Shown here: positions 15,920 through 24,875 of the stretch, in pieces
Numbering within the stretch: position 1 is the stretch's first letter
Layout of the letters: each line of letters starts with the position of its first letter
Source of the DNA: Paracoccaceae bacterium
GTDB taxonomy: Bacteria; Pseudomonadota; Alphaproteobacteria; Rhodobacterales; Rhodobacteraceae
Length of the DNA: 64,000 nucleotides
Assembly: GCA_030066855.1 (NCBI GenBank)
Contig: JASJAU010000007.1
Span: forward strand, 62,001 to 126,000
Direction of reading: 5' to 3'
Program-made: the position numbers and the translations under genes
The notes under the pieces: generated by a model
Databases searched by the model: none
The model's input: the letters and a program-made list of their open reading frames with translations, nothing else
What the model was told of the DNA's origin: nothing

Positions 15920-18195
15920 TTCGAAGCCTCCTTCCCGCCCTTGAGAAGCGCCCAGGCGGCAACGCCCGCAACCGCGACCACAGCGATCTCGCCAAAGGTG
16001 TCGAGCGCCCGGAAATCAACGAGAATGACGTTGACGATGTTGCGGCCGAAGGCCTCGGTCCAGCTCGCGCTCTCGAAGAAGTCCGACAGGCGGCGGTCGA
16101 TGGGGCCGTCGGTAACGGTGACGAGAATCGCGGTGACGATCAGGCCGATCGTCGTGGCGATGAGCGCGTCGAGCTTGCGGTTCGGAAAACCGTCCTCGGG
16201 CTTCATCAGCGGCAACCTGAGCGCGGCGACGGCGAAGAGCACCACGACCAGCGTCTCGACCAGCAATTGGGTGATCGCGACATCGGGCGCGCCGAAGATG
16301 ATGAAGATCAAGGCCACGCCAATGCCCACGGCGCCAAGGCCGGTGATGGCGGCGATCCTGCTGTTGGTGACCGTCGTGACGGCCGCGCCTGCGATGATCA
16401 GGGCGACGACTGCCCAGTGTTTCATCTGCAGGTCGGCGAAGGGCACAGTCGGGATGCCGCCGAAGGCGCCTGTCCAGACAAGCGTGCCGCCCACCGCGAT
16501 AAGCAGCGTCGCGAAGATGGTGTAGACGTAGCGGCGCATGACGCCGGATTGCAGCACCCGCGTCTGCCAGGCGGCGCCCGCCTTGAACTGGTCGATCAGC
16601 GAATCCCAGCCCTTGTCGAAGGACGGCGCGCGCTCCCCCGCGCTTTGCAGCCAGTCGCGCAACCTCTCGTGGACAAGGTAAAGAGCGACGCCGCCGGCGA
16701 TGGTGATGCCGGAGAGGATCAGCGGCAGGTTGACGCCCGCCCAGAGTTTGAGCTCGGCGGGCTGCAACTCGGCGTTCGAGATCGCCTTGACGCCCGGCTC
16801 GACCAGCGGGACCGCGATCAGGTCGGGCATGATGCCCAGAAGCGCGCCCAGCGCCGCGAGGATCACCGGGCCAGCCAGCATGCGCCAGGGCGCTTCGTGG
16901 GGTGTCATCGGCGTCGCGCTTTGTCCCCGCCAAAAAGGCTTGAACGCGACCACACCCGCGACGGCGAGCATCAGCGCATTGGCCAGAAGAACCGCGCTCG
17001 CGACCAGGAACGGCTCTGATTGAACCGCCAGGGCGCCCGCGTACTTCAGCTCCTTGCCGATAAAGCCCAGGAACGGCGGGAACCCGGCCATCGAGAGCGC
17101 GGCGAGCGCCGCCGCCGCCGTGGTGACCGGCATGAACCGGGCCAAACCGCCGAGCTTGGAGACCTCCCGCGTGCCGGTCTCGTGGTCGATGATCCCCGCA
17201 ATCAGAAACAGCGCCGCCTTGTAAAGCGAATGGACGATCAGGAACGTCATCGCCGCCGTGATCGCGTAACCGACATCGGCGGCGAGAAAGAGCGTCAGCG
17301 TCCCGAGCGCCATCAGCGTCGTGTAAGCGAGGACCTGTTTCAGGTCGGTTTGCTTGAGCGCCATGAAGCTCGCGAAGACCGCCGTCGACGCCCCCGCGAT
17401 CGTCAGCGTCCAGAGCCAGACGTCGGTCTCAGCCAGCGTCGGATGAATTCGGGCCATCAGATAGACGCCGGCTTTCACCATCGTGGCCGAGTGCAGATAG
17501 GCCGAGACCGGCGTCGGCGCCGCCATGGCGTTGGGCAACCAGAAGTGGAACGGGATCTGGGCCGATTTGGTGAAGGCCCCGATGAGAAACAGGATCAGGA
17601 TCGGCAGATAGAGCCCATGCTCTCGGATCGCATCGCCCATAAGGCGGATTTCCGACAGCTCATAAGTGCCCGCCGCATCGCCCAAGAGGATCATGCCCGC
17701 AAGCAGCGCCAGACCACCCGCGCCTGTGACGAGCAAGGCTTGAAGCGCGGAGCGGCGCGAAGCCGCGCTGGTGTGGGTGAAGCCGATCAGCAGGTAGGAG
17801 GTGATCGAGGTCAGCTCCCAGAACACGAAGAGCGTGATCAGGTTGTCGGCAAGCACGAGCCCAAGCATCGAGGCCATGAACAGCGTCAGATAAAGGAAGA
17901 ACCTGGCGAAATGCGGATGCCCGGCGAGGTACTTGGTCGAATAGAGCATGACGAGCGCGCCGATCCCGGTAATCAGGAGCGCGAAGGTCAGCGAAAGCCC
18001 GTCGATCAGAAAGCTGAGCGATATCCCCGCCGAAGGCACCCAGTCCCGGCTCCATCGCAGCACCTCGCCCCCGCCCACAGGACCCAGCGCTTGCCAGAAT
18101 CCTGCGAACAGCCCTGCAGCGATGGCAACCGAAAGCCATCCAGAAAGCACCTGGCCCGCCTTGGCGGGCGCTTCATGCGCGGCGTCTGATTTCAT
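15916..18195 (-). CDS. mrpA: Mrp-type antiporter subunit A
   Basis: 759 residues, the largest subunit. The N-terminal two thirds are NuoL-like: FFLYLTLFMASMLGLVLADN, LFVFWELTSITSYLLIGF, IPFHFWLPNAMAAPTPVSAY. The C-terminal part (from about 590) is the MrpB/NuoJ-like extension with FGAPDVAITQLLVETLVVVL and ending FGEIAVVAVAGVAAWALL. First gene of mrpABCDEFG. The complex exports Na+ (or K+) in exchange for protons, important in marine and alkaline settings. It is divergent from the OxyR-like regulator. Confidence 0.95.
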   Translation of the reverse strand: MKSDAAHEAPAKAGQVLSGWLSVAIAAGLFAGFWQALGPVGGGEVLRWSRDWVPSAGISLSFLIDGLSLTFALLITGIGALVMLYSTKYLAGHPHFARFFLYLTLFMASMLGLVLADNLITLFVFWELTSITSYLLIGFTHTSAASRRSALQALLVTGAGGLALLAGMILLGDAAGTYELSEIRLMGDAIREHGLYLPILILFLIGAFTKSAQIPFHFWLPNAMAAPTPVSAYLHSATMVKAGVYLMARIHPTLAETDVWLWTLTIAGASTAVFASFMALKQTDLKQVLAYTTLMALGTLTLFLAADVGYAITAAMTFLIVHSLYKAALFLIAGIIDHETGTREVSKLGGLARFMPVTTAAAALAALSMAGFPPFLGFIGKELKYAGALAVQSEPFLVASAVLLANALMLAVAGVVAFKPFWRGQSATPMTPHEAPWRMLAGPVILAALGALLGIMPDLIAVPLVEPGVKAISNAELQPAELKLWAGVNLPLILSGITIAGGVALYLVHERLRDWLQSAGERAPSFDKGWDSLIDQFKAGAAWQTRVLQSGVMRRYVYTIFATLLIAVGGTLVWTGAFGGIPTVPFADLQMKHWAVVALIIAGAAVTTVTNSRIAAITGLGAVGIGVALIFIIFGAPDVAITQLLVETLVVVLFAVAALRLPLMKPEDGFPNRKLDALIATTIGLIVTAILVTVTDGPIDRRLSDFFESASWTEAFGRNIVNVILVDFRALDTFGEIAVVAVAGVAAWALLKGGKEASK

Positions 18196-18384
18196 GTGTT
18201 CGCAGGCGATCTTTCAGGGCGCGAAACCAATGGGTCACAAATTGCCCCAGGCAAATTGCGCTGCGACCTCGCCTGCCAAATCGACAGTTTTCCGGATGGA
18301 TCGAAAGGGGGCGTCAGCGGTTTCATTGCTGCGATATATGGGGCGCGGATCTGATAGGTGAAATCGAAACATATCGACATTTTG

Positions 18385-18399
18385 ATAGTTTTTATCTAT
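18385..18399. promoter_or_regulatory. OxyR-type binding element (ATAG-N7-CTAT)
   Basis: ATAGTTTTTATCTAT matches the OxyR half-site ATAGnTnnnAnCTAT at every defined position, 9-23 bp upstream of the OxyR-like start codon and about 190 bp from mrpA. A second, partial element (ATAG-g-T-gaa-A-t-C) starts at 18354. Spacing between them is 31 bp rather than the usual 22. It overlaps where a ribosome site or promoter of the gene would be, fitting autorepression. Confidence 0.65.
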
Positions 18400-18407
18400 C
18401 GAAACGC

Positions 18408-19349
18408 ATGCCCACGATCAAACAACTGCAATACCTGGTTGCAATCGCCGACCACCGTCACTTCCGCCGCGCGGCGGAGGTCTGCAACGTCACACAGCCC
18501 ACCCTCTCAGCCCAACTGAAAGAGCTGGAACTCCGGCTGGGCGCAACCCTCGTCGAGCGGAGCCGGTCCAGTGTGGTCCTGACCTCAACCGGGCGCGAGA
18601 TCGTCGCGCGCGGCCGCCGCGTTCTGGCAGAAGTCGAAGAAATCCGCGCGCTCGCCCGGCTGGCCAATCAGCCGATGGCCGGGACCCTGCGGCTTGGCGT
18701 CGTCCAGTCGCTCGGCTCGTACCTGATGCCATTGATCATCCCTGACATTCACGCCCGCGAGCCGGGGCTGAGGCTCTACATTCGCGAGGGGCTCCCGAAA
18801 CAGCTGCTCGATCAGCTTGAGGATGGCGCGATCGATTTCCTCTTTTTCCCCCTGCCCGTCGAACGCAGAAGTCTCGCGGCGCTTCCGCTCTTCGAGGAGC
18901 CGCTTCTGGTCGTAGCGCCGATCAATCACGAGCTGGCCGCGTCACGCTCTGTCTCCGGGACACAGTTGCGCGGCGAGAACCTTCTGACCCTGGAGCCAGG
19001 CCACCGCCTGTACGAGCAGGTGCGCATCCTCGCCGACGAATACGAGGCGAGGCTCAGCCACGACTACGAGGGAACAAGCCTCGACACGCTTCGCCAGATG
19101 GTCGCAATGGAGATCGGAATCTCTCTTATGCCCGCGCTCTATGTCCGCTCGGAAGTGGCGCGGGAGACGCTTGTGATGGCGATGCCGTTTGACGACGAGG
19201 CGCCCGCGCGAACCGTGGGTATGGTCTGGCGGAAGGGGGCAGCGCGGGAGGAGACATTCCGCATTCTCGCCCGACACGTCCGGACGATCTTGTCGCGCGA
19301 CGTGCCCGAGGTACGGGTCATCGAAGAAGATAAAACGGCGGCGCCCTGA
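18408..19349 (+). CDS. OxyR-like LysR-family regulator lacking the redox cysteines
   Basis: 313 residues. The first 60 (MPTIKQLQYLVAIADHRHFR and TQPTLSAQLKELELRLG) are the OxyR-type winged helix, and the effector domain follows OxyR closely in GIDLLILALP-equivalent positions (DFLFFPLPVE) and in LLTLEPGHRLYEQ. In E. coli OxyR that last segment is EDGHCLRDQ with Cys199 and Cys208; here they are Arg200 and Ala209. The only cysteine is Cys26 in the DNA-binding domain. It therefore cannot sense peroxide by the classic disulfide. No catalase gene is adjacent; the divergent neighbour is mrpA. Family assignment is firm, its signal unknown. Confidence 0.88.
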   Translation: MPTIKQLQYLVAIADHRHFRRAAEVCNVTQPTLSAQLKELELRLGATLVERSRSSVVLTSTGREIVARGRRVLAEVEEIRALARLANQPMAGTLRLGVVQSLGSYLMPLIIPDIHAREPGLRLYIREGLPKQLLDQLEDGAIDFLFFPLPVERRSLAALPLFEEPLLVVAPINHELAASRSVSGTQLRGENLLTLEPGHRLYEQVRILADEYEARLSHDYEGTSLDTLRQMVAMEIGISLMPALYVRSEVARETLVMAMPFDDEAPARTVGMVWRKGAAREETFRILARHVRTILSRDVPEVRVIEEDKTAAP

Positions 19350-19359
19350 GGCACCGCCG
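19332..19359 (-). terminator. Terminator of the ccoNOQP operon, overlapping the convergent OxyR-like gene end
   Basis: On the minus strand CGGCGG-t-GCC, loop TCAG, GGC-g-CCGCCG (nine pairs, one mismatch) is followed by TTTTATCTTCTT. It lies 83 bp beyond the ccoP stop and overlaps the last codons of the plus-strand regulator gene. Confidence 0.65.
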
Positions 19360-19441
19360 TCGCAGACCGGGATCCCGTGGAAACGCGCGAACAGGAACCG
19401 GGACCCAGTCTTCTCTTCCAGCCCCGAAAGGGGCCGATCTC

Positions 19442-20326
19442 TTACTCGCCACCCCCAAGTTGATGGACGTAAGCGGCGACCGCATTAACCTCTGCCATCG
19501 ACAGGCCGGAAGCGCCCCGGAACTCCTCGCTCCAAGCCGGCATGACGCCAAAGCGGGAGTAGGTGATGGTCTCGGTCAAAAGCTCCTCTGACCCGCCATA
19601 GAGCCAGATCGCGTCCGTCAGGTTCGGCGCGCCCAGATCGCGCATGCCGGCGCCGTCGTCGCCGTGGCACGAGGCGCAGTTATCGAGAAAGACGGTCTCG
19701 CCGGCGGCAGCCAGCGCGGCGTCCGCCTCCTGATTCGAGATCGACCGAACGTAGGCGACCACCTGAGCGATCTCCTCCTCTTCGAGGATCTCGCCAAAGG
19801 CGGACATCTCGGACCAGCGGGAATCGTACGACTGTTCGTTCCGAATGCCATGGCTGACGGTGTATGCGATCTCATCGATAGACCCGCCCCAGAGCCAGTC
19901 GTCGTCCAACAGGTTCGGATAGCCCGACGCCTGAACGCCCGCCGCGCCAGCGCCGTGGCACTGCGAGCAGTTCGCGCGGAAAATCGCGGCGCCCGCGTTC
20001 ACGGCGAAGTTCTGCAGGTCCGCGTTGTCCGAAAGCGACGCGAGTTCGATGGTGGCCAGCGATTCCATGTTGGAGGCGTTCGCCTGCTCTACCGCGTCAA
20101 TGTCCGCGGCGACTTCCGCGCGGCTCGAATAGCCCAGGAACCCAGAGGTGGCTCGATCGACCAGAGGCCAGGCCGGGTACGCAATAGTGTAGATCAACCC
20201 CCAAACCAGCGTCGCATAGAAGGTCCAGACCCACCACCTGGGTAGCGGATTGTTCCATTCCTCGAGGTCCTCGTCCCAGACGTGGCCGGTCGTTTCGACC
20301 TGGTTCTCGTTCTTTTCCTCGGCCAT
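19442..20326 (-). CDS. ccoP: cbb3-type cytochrome c oxidase subunit III (dihaem cytochrome c)
   Basis: 294 residues. A cytoplasmic N-terminus with NPLPRWWVWTFYATLVWGLI forms the membrane anchor, and the periplasmic part carries two haem-c motifs, CSQCH (first domain) and CASCH (second), each with a later Met ligand (for example in SAFGE/VMPAW regions). It passes electrons from cytochrome c to the catalytic subunit. Two bases after ccoQ. The operon end is marked by the hairpin at 19332-19359. Confidence 0.96.
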   Translation of the reverse strand: MAEEKNENQVETTGHVWDEDLEEWNNPLPRWWVWTFYATLVWGLIYTIAYPAWPLVDRATSGFLGYSSRAEVAADIDAVEQANASNMESLATIELASLSDNADLQNFAVNAGAAIFRANCSQCHGAGAAGVQASGYPNLLDDDWLWGGSIDEIAYTVSHGIRNEQSYDSRWSEMSAFGEILEEEEIAQVVAYVRSISNQEADAALAAAGETVFLDNCASCHGDDGAGMRDLGAPNLTDAIWLYGGSEELLTETITYSRFGVMPAWSEEFRGASGLSMAEVNAVAAYVHQLGGGE

Positions 20327-20328
20327 GA

Positions 20329-20511
20329 CTAAACCTCCTCACCCGGTTGCGCCGGGCGATCCTCGTGTCGAAAAGGGATATCGGCGATATCGCGGTGCAC
20401 CGCGCGGCTGCCCGGGCGGAAGGCCCAGACAACGCAACCGATGAAGAAAATGAAGAGCGCCAGCAGCACCCAGCTGTCCGCGATCTCTCTCAGTAGCGAA
20501 TAGGTGTCCAT
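20329..20511 (-). CDS. ccoQ: cbb3-type cytochrome c oxidase subunit IV (CcoQ/FixQ)
   Basis: 60 residues: one membrane helix (LLALFIFFIGCVVWAFRPG) followed by a short charged tail. The FRPG after the helix is the CcoQ hallmark. It stabilises the assembled oxidase. Sits 9 bp after ccoO and 2 bp before ccoP. Confidence 0.92.
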   Translation of the reverse strand: MDTYSLLREIADSWVLLALFIFFIGCVVWAFRPGSRAVHRDIADIPFRHEDRPAQPGEEV

Positions 20512-20520
20512 TGCGCCCTC

Positions 20521-21246
20521 CTACCGGCTTGCGTCGGCTTCAAAGGTCGAGAAATCGACCAGGGTGCCCAACATCTGCATGTAGGCGATGAGCGCATCCA
20601 TCTCGGAAATACCCGCCTCGCCGTCGAAGTTGCGCACCTGCGCGCCCGGATACCGTTCCAGGAGCCCGTCGATGTCGCCGAAGGGGTCGATCTGCACGCG
20701 GAAGTCCGCCTCCGCGTTTTCGAGCATCTCTTCGGTGTAGGGCACGCCGACCCAGGAGTGGACCTCCATCAGCTCTGCCGTGTGCTCGGGATCGATCAAA
20801 CGGTTCTTCAGGAACGCGTATTTCGGCATGACGCTTTCCGGCACCACCGATTGCGGGTCGGTGAAGTGCTGAACGTGCCAGTCATCCGAGTAGCGTCCGC
20901 CGACTCGCGCCAGGTCAGGCCCGGTGCGCTTTGATCCCCAGAGGAACGGGTGATCGTACATCGACTCGGCTGCGAGCGAATAGTGACCGTAGCGTTCGAC
21001 CTCGTCCCGCATGGGGCGGATCATCTGGCTGTGGCACACGTAGCAGCCTTCGCGGATGTAGACCTCCCTGCCCTCAAGCTCGAGCGGGCTGTAGGGCCGC
21101 ACGCCATCCACCTCTTCGATCGTGTTCTCGAGGTAGAAGAGCGGCGCGATCTCCACGATCCCCCCGACCGTAACCGCGAGGAAGGAGCAGACGAGAAGAA
21201 GCGTCGCGTTCTTCTCAAGAGCTGCATGCTTATCGAGAATTGCCAT
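20521..21246 (-). CDS. ccoO: cbb3-type cytochrome c oxidase subunit II (monohaem cytochrome c)
   Basis: 241 residues: an N-terminal helix ([20 protein letters not shown]) and a periplasmic domain with one haem-c motif [12 protein letters not shown] close to GREVYIREG. The tail includes [12 protein letters not shown]. Partner of CcoN in electron delivery. Starts 11 bp after the ccoN stop. Confidence 0.96.
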   Translation of the reverse strand: MAILDKHAALEKNATLLLVCSFLAVTVGGIVEIAPLFYLENTIEEVDGVRPYSPLELEGREVYIREGCYVCHSQMIRPMRDEVERYGHYSLAAESMYDHPFLWGSKRTGPDLARVGGRYSDDWHVQHFTDPQSVVPESVMPKYAFLKNRLIDPEHTAELMEVHSWVGVPYTEEMLENAEADFRVQIDPFGDIDGLLERYPGAQVRNFDGEAGISEMDALIAYMQMLGTLVDFSTFEADASR

Positions 21247-21257
21247 ACTACTTCTCC

Positions 21258-22856
21258 TTACTCAGCGGGAACGGCTGCGGAGTACTGACGCTCCGGCGCA
21301 GAGCGGATGGTCATCCACAGGTTCCAGCACATGATGATCGCGCCGGCGAGGAACAGCACCCCGCCAAGACCGCGGACGACATACATCGGGAACTTGGCGC
21401 TCACGGTGTCGGCGAAGCTGTTCACAAGGAAGCCGTTCGCGTCGACCTCGCGCCACATCAGGCCTTCCATGATGCCGGTGACCCACATCGATGCCGCGTA
21501 GAGCACGATGCCGATGGTCGCGAGCCAGAAGTGCCAGTTCACGGCGGCGAGCGAATAGAGCCGCTCGCGGTTCCAGAGACGCGGCACCAGGAAGTAGAGA
21601 GCGCCGAAGGTAATCATGCCGTTCCAGCCGAGCGCGCCGGAATGCACGTGGCCGATGGTCCAGTCTGTGTAGTGGCTAAGCGAGTTCACAGCCTTGATGG
21701 ACATCATCGGACCTTCGAAGGTCGACATGCCGTAGAAGCCGATCGAAACCACCATCATCCTGATGATCGGGTCGGTGCGGAGCTTGTCCCAAGCGCCCGA
21801 GAGCGTCATCAGACCGTTGATCATGCCACCCCACGAGGGCATCCAGAGCACGACCGAGAAGACCATGCCGAGCGTCGAGGCCCAGTCAGGCAGCGCGGTG
21901 TAATGCAGGTGGTGCGGACCCGCCCAAATGTAGAGAAAGATCAGCGCCCAGAAGTGAATGATCGACAACTTGTAGCTGAAGACCGGTTTTCCGGCCTGCT
22001 TCGGCACGAAATAGTACATCATGCCTAGGAAGCCCGCCGTCAGGAAAAAGCCCACGGCGTTGTGGCCGTACCACCATTGGGTCATGGCGTCTTGGACGCC
22101 GGCGAAGACCTGCACGCTCTTGGACCCCCAGATCGAGACCGGGATCGAGAGGTTGTTCACGACGTGCAGCATCGCGACGGTGACGATGAACGACAGCAGG
22201 AACCAGTTGGCGACGTAGATATGCGGCTCTTTCCGCTTGATCAGCGTGCCCAGGAACACCGCCAGGAAGGCCACCCAGACGATGGTCAGCCACAGGTCAA
22301 CATACCATTCCGGCTCGGCGTACTCCTTGGATTGCGTGGCGCCCAGGAGGTACCCAGTCGCGGCGAGGACGATGAACAGCTGGTATCCCCAGAAGACGAA
22401 CCAGGCGAGGTTGCCGCCCCAGAGCCGCGCGGCGCTGGTGCGCTGCACGATGTAGAAGGACGACATCAAAAGCGCGTTGCCCCCGAACGCGAAGATAACC
22501 GCGCTGGTGTGCAGCGGTCTCAGGCGCCCGAAGTTGGCATAGGGCTGCGCCCAGTCCAGGTTAAGGGCCGGAAAGGCGAGCTGGAAGGCGATGACAACGC
22601 CGACCAGAAAACCGACCACGCCCCAAAAAGCCGTCGCGATCGCGCCGAAGCGGATCACGTCGTCCATATATTCGCCCTGATCGATGACCGGTTTCGGCTC
22701 GTCCGTTCGCCTTAAGGTCCTGACAAACAGGAAGCCAGCCACGGCGAGAATGATGATGGCGTGGACCTGGTAGGCCAAATCGCGACCGAAATTCGCGGCC
22801 ACGGCCGCGAAAAGCACGATCACCCCCAGAACCACCAGCTTGACGTAATCGGTCAT
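21258..22856 (-). CDS. ccoN: cbb3-type cytochrome c oxidase subunit I (catalytic)
   Basis: 532 residues with about 12-14 membrane helices and the haem/CuB histidines of the C-family oxidases, for example [38 protein letters not shown] and [16 protein letters not shown], plus [15 protein letters not shown]. It reduces O2 at low concentration and pumps protons. N-terminal extension helices (about 1-50) are typical of alphaproteobacterial CcoN. First gene of ccoNOQP, 84 bp downstream of a perfect FNR/FnrL site. The assembly genes ccoGHIS are not in the window. Confidence 0.97.
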   Translation of the reverse strand: MTDYVKLVVLGVIVLFAAVAANFGRDLAYQVHAIIILAVAGFLFVRTLRRTDEPKPVIDQGEYMDDVIRFGAIATAFWGVVGFLVGVVIAFQLAFPALNLDWAQPYANFGRLRPLHTSAVIFAFGGNALLMSSFYIVQRTSAARLWGGNLAWFVFWGYQLFIVLAATGYLLGATQSKEYAEPEWYVDLWLTIVWVAFLAVFLGTLIKRKEPHIYVANWFLLSFIVTVAMLHVVNNLSIPVSIWGSKSVQVFAGVQDAMTQWWYGHNAVGFFLTAGFLGMMYYFVPKQAGKPVFSYKLSIIHFWALIFLYIWAGPHHLHYTALPDWASTLGMVFSVVLWMPSWGGMINGLMTLSGAWDKLRTDPIIRMMVVSIGFYGMSTFEGPMMSIKAVNSLSHYTDWTIGHVHSGALGWNGMITFGALYFLVPRLWNRERLYSLAAVNWHFWLATIGIVLYAASMWVTGIMEGLMWREVDANGFLVNSFADTVSAKFPMYVVRGLGGVLFLAGAIIMCWNLWMTIRSAPERQYSAAVPAE

Positions 22857-22939
22857 AAATCCGGTCCCTTCGTCCTTGGACAGGGCGCACGTCTCCCCGT
22901 CGAATGGGACCGTTTTGGAGTTGGGTTCCGGAAGTCGCC

Positions 22940-22953
22940 TTGATCCATATCAA
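22940..22953. promoter_or_regulatory. FNR/FnrL binding site shared by ccoN and the universal stress gene
   Basis: TTGATCCATATCAA is an exact match to TTGAT-N4-ATCAA. It is 83 bp from the ccoN start on one side and 88 bp from the stress-protein start on the other, so one site could switch both genes on when oxygen is low. FnrL control of ccoN is established in Rhodobacter. Confidence 0.85.
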
Positions 22954-23041
22954 CAGCTTTCGTGCCGTCACTTGATCCGCCGCAATGCGTCGCAGTCAGA
23001 ATGCTGGAATCGTGAGTTTGACCGGCTAGGGGAGAGGCGAA

Positions 23042-23881
23042 ATGTCCTACAAAACAATCGTAACGGTCGTTCGGAACGGAGACCGGGACTCGAACGCTCT
23101 GAGCGCCGCGATCTCGTTCGCCGAGGCTTGGTCCGCACATCTGGAGGTCATGGCCCTCGGCACCGACCGGGTGCAGCCCGGCGCCTATTATGCGGGTGCG
23201 GCCGCCATGGCGATCCAATCGGCCATGACCGAAGCCATCGAGGAGGCCAAAGAGGCCGAGGCGAGCGCCCGCGAGCGGCTGCGCGTCGCCGGATGCGCCT
23301 GGGAGGTCATGCCGGGCGTCGCTCAGATCGGAGCTCTGGGACAGATCGTCGCCCGCCACGCAGGTTTGGCTGATCTCGTGATTCTGCCGAAGCCCTATGG
23401 CGACGGGCGCACCGCCGAGGACGTGGCGATTCTGGAAGCCGCGCTTTTCGCGACCCGTACGCCGGTTCTCGTGCTGCCGGATGGCATGGATACGGCACCA
23501 AAATATGACAAGGTGGTTCTGGCATGGAACCAGGGCGCCGAGGCGCTTGCCGCGGTTCGCAGCGCGCTCCCGATTCTCAAAGAGGCCTCGACGGTCGACA
23601 TCACGATCATCGATCCGCCGGAGCATGACCCCGACCGGTCAGACCCCGGCGGCGCCCTCGCCGCAATGCTGGCGCGGCACGAGGTTCGCGCCGAGATCTC
23701 GGTGCTCGCCAAGACAATGCCCAAGATTTCCGATGTTTTGTTGCGCCACGCGCAGGATTCAGGGGCCGACATGATTGTTATGGGCGCCTACGGGCATTCG
23801 CGCTTCCGCGAGGCGATTCTCGGCGGCGCGACCCGGAATATGCTGTCAGAGACGAACCTGCCGGTCCTGATGGCGCACTGA
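23042..23881 (+). CDS. Universal stress protein, tandem UspA domains
   Basis: 279 residues, twice the size of a single Usp. The first half (about 1-150) begins YKTIVTVVRNGDRDSNALSA; the second (about 155-279) contains the ATP-binding signature MGAYGHSRFREAILGGATRN and ends TNLPVLMAH. Tandem Usp proteins are often induced by low oxygen. A GGGGAGAGG Shine-Dalgarno precedes the ATG. It is divergent from ccoN with an FNR site between, suggesting joint oxygen control, and is followed by a strong terminator. Confidence 0.92.
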   Translation: MSYKTIVTVVRNGDRDSNALSAAISFAEAWSAHLEVMALGTDRVQPGAYYAGAAAMAIQSAMTEAIEEAKEAEASARERLRVAGCAWEVMPGVAQIGALGQIVARHAGLADLVILPKPYGDGRTAEDVAILEAALFATRTPVLVLPDGMDTAPKYDKVVLAWNQGAEALAAVRSALPILKEASTVDITIIDPPEHDPDRSDPGGALAAMLARHEVRAEISVLAKTMPKISDVLLRHAQDSGADMIVMGAYGHSRFREAILGGATRNMLSETNLPVLMAH

Positions 23882-23908
23882 TCTCGCGATATTCTCCTCC
23901 CTGTCCTG

Positions 23909-23933
23909 TGGGGGCTTCGGCCCCCATTTTTTT
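23909..23933 (+). terminator. Rho-independent terminator of the universal stress gene
   Basis: TGGGGGC-TTCG-GCCCCCA, a perfect 7-bp stem with a UUCG tetraloop, followed by seven T. It is 28 bp after the stop codon. Confidence 0.92.
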
Positions 23934-23945
23934 ATGCTTGAGACG

Positions 23946-23972
23946 AAAAAAGGCCGGGCGCGAGGCCCGGCC
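23946..23972 (-). terminator. Rho-independent terminator of the response regulator gene
   Basis: On the minus strand GGCCGGGC / GCCCGGCC (8 bp, 5-base loop) is followed by TTTTTT. It lies 55 bp beyond the regulator stop and is back-to-back with the terminator of the convergent stress gene. Confidence 0.9.
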
Positions 23973-24027
23973 AGTCCAACAGGGAGGTACCATGCCATAA
24001 CCCGGACATGGAAACGGGAACCGTATC

Positions 24028-24717
24028 TTAAGCGACCAGACGGTAACCGCCCGACTCAGTCACTAGTAAACGCGCATTTGAGGGATCCGGCTCGATTTTT
24101 TGCCTCAGGCGGTAAATATGTGTCTCGAGTGTGTGCGTTGTGACACCCGCATTATACCCCCAGACCTCGTGGAGGAGCACGTCGCGCGCCACAACACCTT
24201 CCGATGCGCGGTAAAGGAACTTGAGAATATTCGTTTCTTTCTCAGTCAGGCGGATCTTCTTTTCGTCTTCGGTGATCAGCATCTTCTGGGCCGGCTGGAA
24301 GGTGTAGGGACCAAGCTGGAAGATCGCGTCCTCGGATTGCTCATGCTGGCGAAGCTGGGCCCGGATGCGCGCCAGGAGCACCGGGAATTTGAATGGCTTG
24401 GTCACATAGTCATTCGCGCCGGCGTCCAGACCGAGGATCGTGTCGGCGTCGCTGTCATGCCCGGTCAGCATGACGATCGGACATTTCACGCCGTGCTTTC
24501 TGAGAACCCGGCAAAGCTCCCGACCATCCGTGTCGGGCAGGCCCACATCGAGGATGACGAGGTCGAAAAGCCCGACCTTGACCTTCTCCATCGCGCCCGC
24601 GCCGCTATCGGCCTCGAAGACATCGAAATCCTCGGTCATGACAAGCTGCTCTCCCAGCGCCTCGCGCAGGTCGTCGTCGTCGTCGACAAGGAGAATTCTC
24701 TTAACGTTCTGTGCCAT
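24028..24717 (-). CDS. OmpR/PhoB-family response regulator (orphan)
   Basis: 229 residues from the ATG at 24717. Receiver domain: acidic pocket VDDDDD (11-16), phosphoacceptor Asp57 in VILDVGLPDTDG, switch Thr in MLTGHDSDAD and Lys in YVTKPFKFP. The C-terminal winged helix carries LTEKETNILKFLYR and TLETHIYRLRQKIEPD. No histidine kinase is adjacent. Closely resembling proteins are widespread and conserved in Rhodobacterales; the upstream in-frame extension (MCRSTTVEDT) is not part of the family. Target genes cannot be read from this window. Confidence 0.92.
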   Translation of the reverse strand: MAQNVKRILLVDDDDDLREALGEQLVMTEDFDVFEADSGAGAMEKVKVGLFDLVILDVGLPDTDGRELCRVLRKHGVKCPIVMLTGHDSDADTILGLDAGANDYVTKPFKFPVLLARIRAQLRQHEQSEDAIFQLGPYTFQPAQKMLITEDEKKIRLTEKETNILKFLYRASEGVVARDVLLHEVWGYNAGVTTHTLETHIYRLRQKIEPDPSNARLLVTESGGYRLVA

Positions 24718-24875
24718 CGTGTCCTCCACGGTCGTGCTACGGCACAAATGCGCAGCTGGATGGAAACTGACAAGAAATGCTGCATTTTCTCACGGCCTCG
24801 TGTCGGCGTGATGCGAATTGTTTCAAAAACCTGAGAAACGGGTCTAAATGAGCGCTGCACGCTGACTGGAATGAC

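Noticed and set aside
19421..19434. GCCCC-GAAA-GGGGC hairpin as terminator of the cco operon
   Set aside because: No U-tract on either side; the stronger hairpin at 19332-19359 with a U-rich tail is the better candidate.
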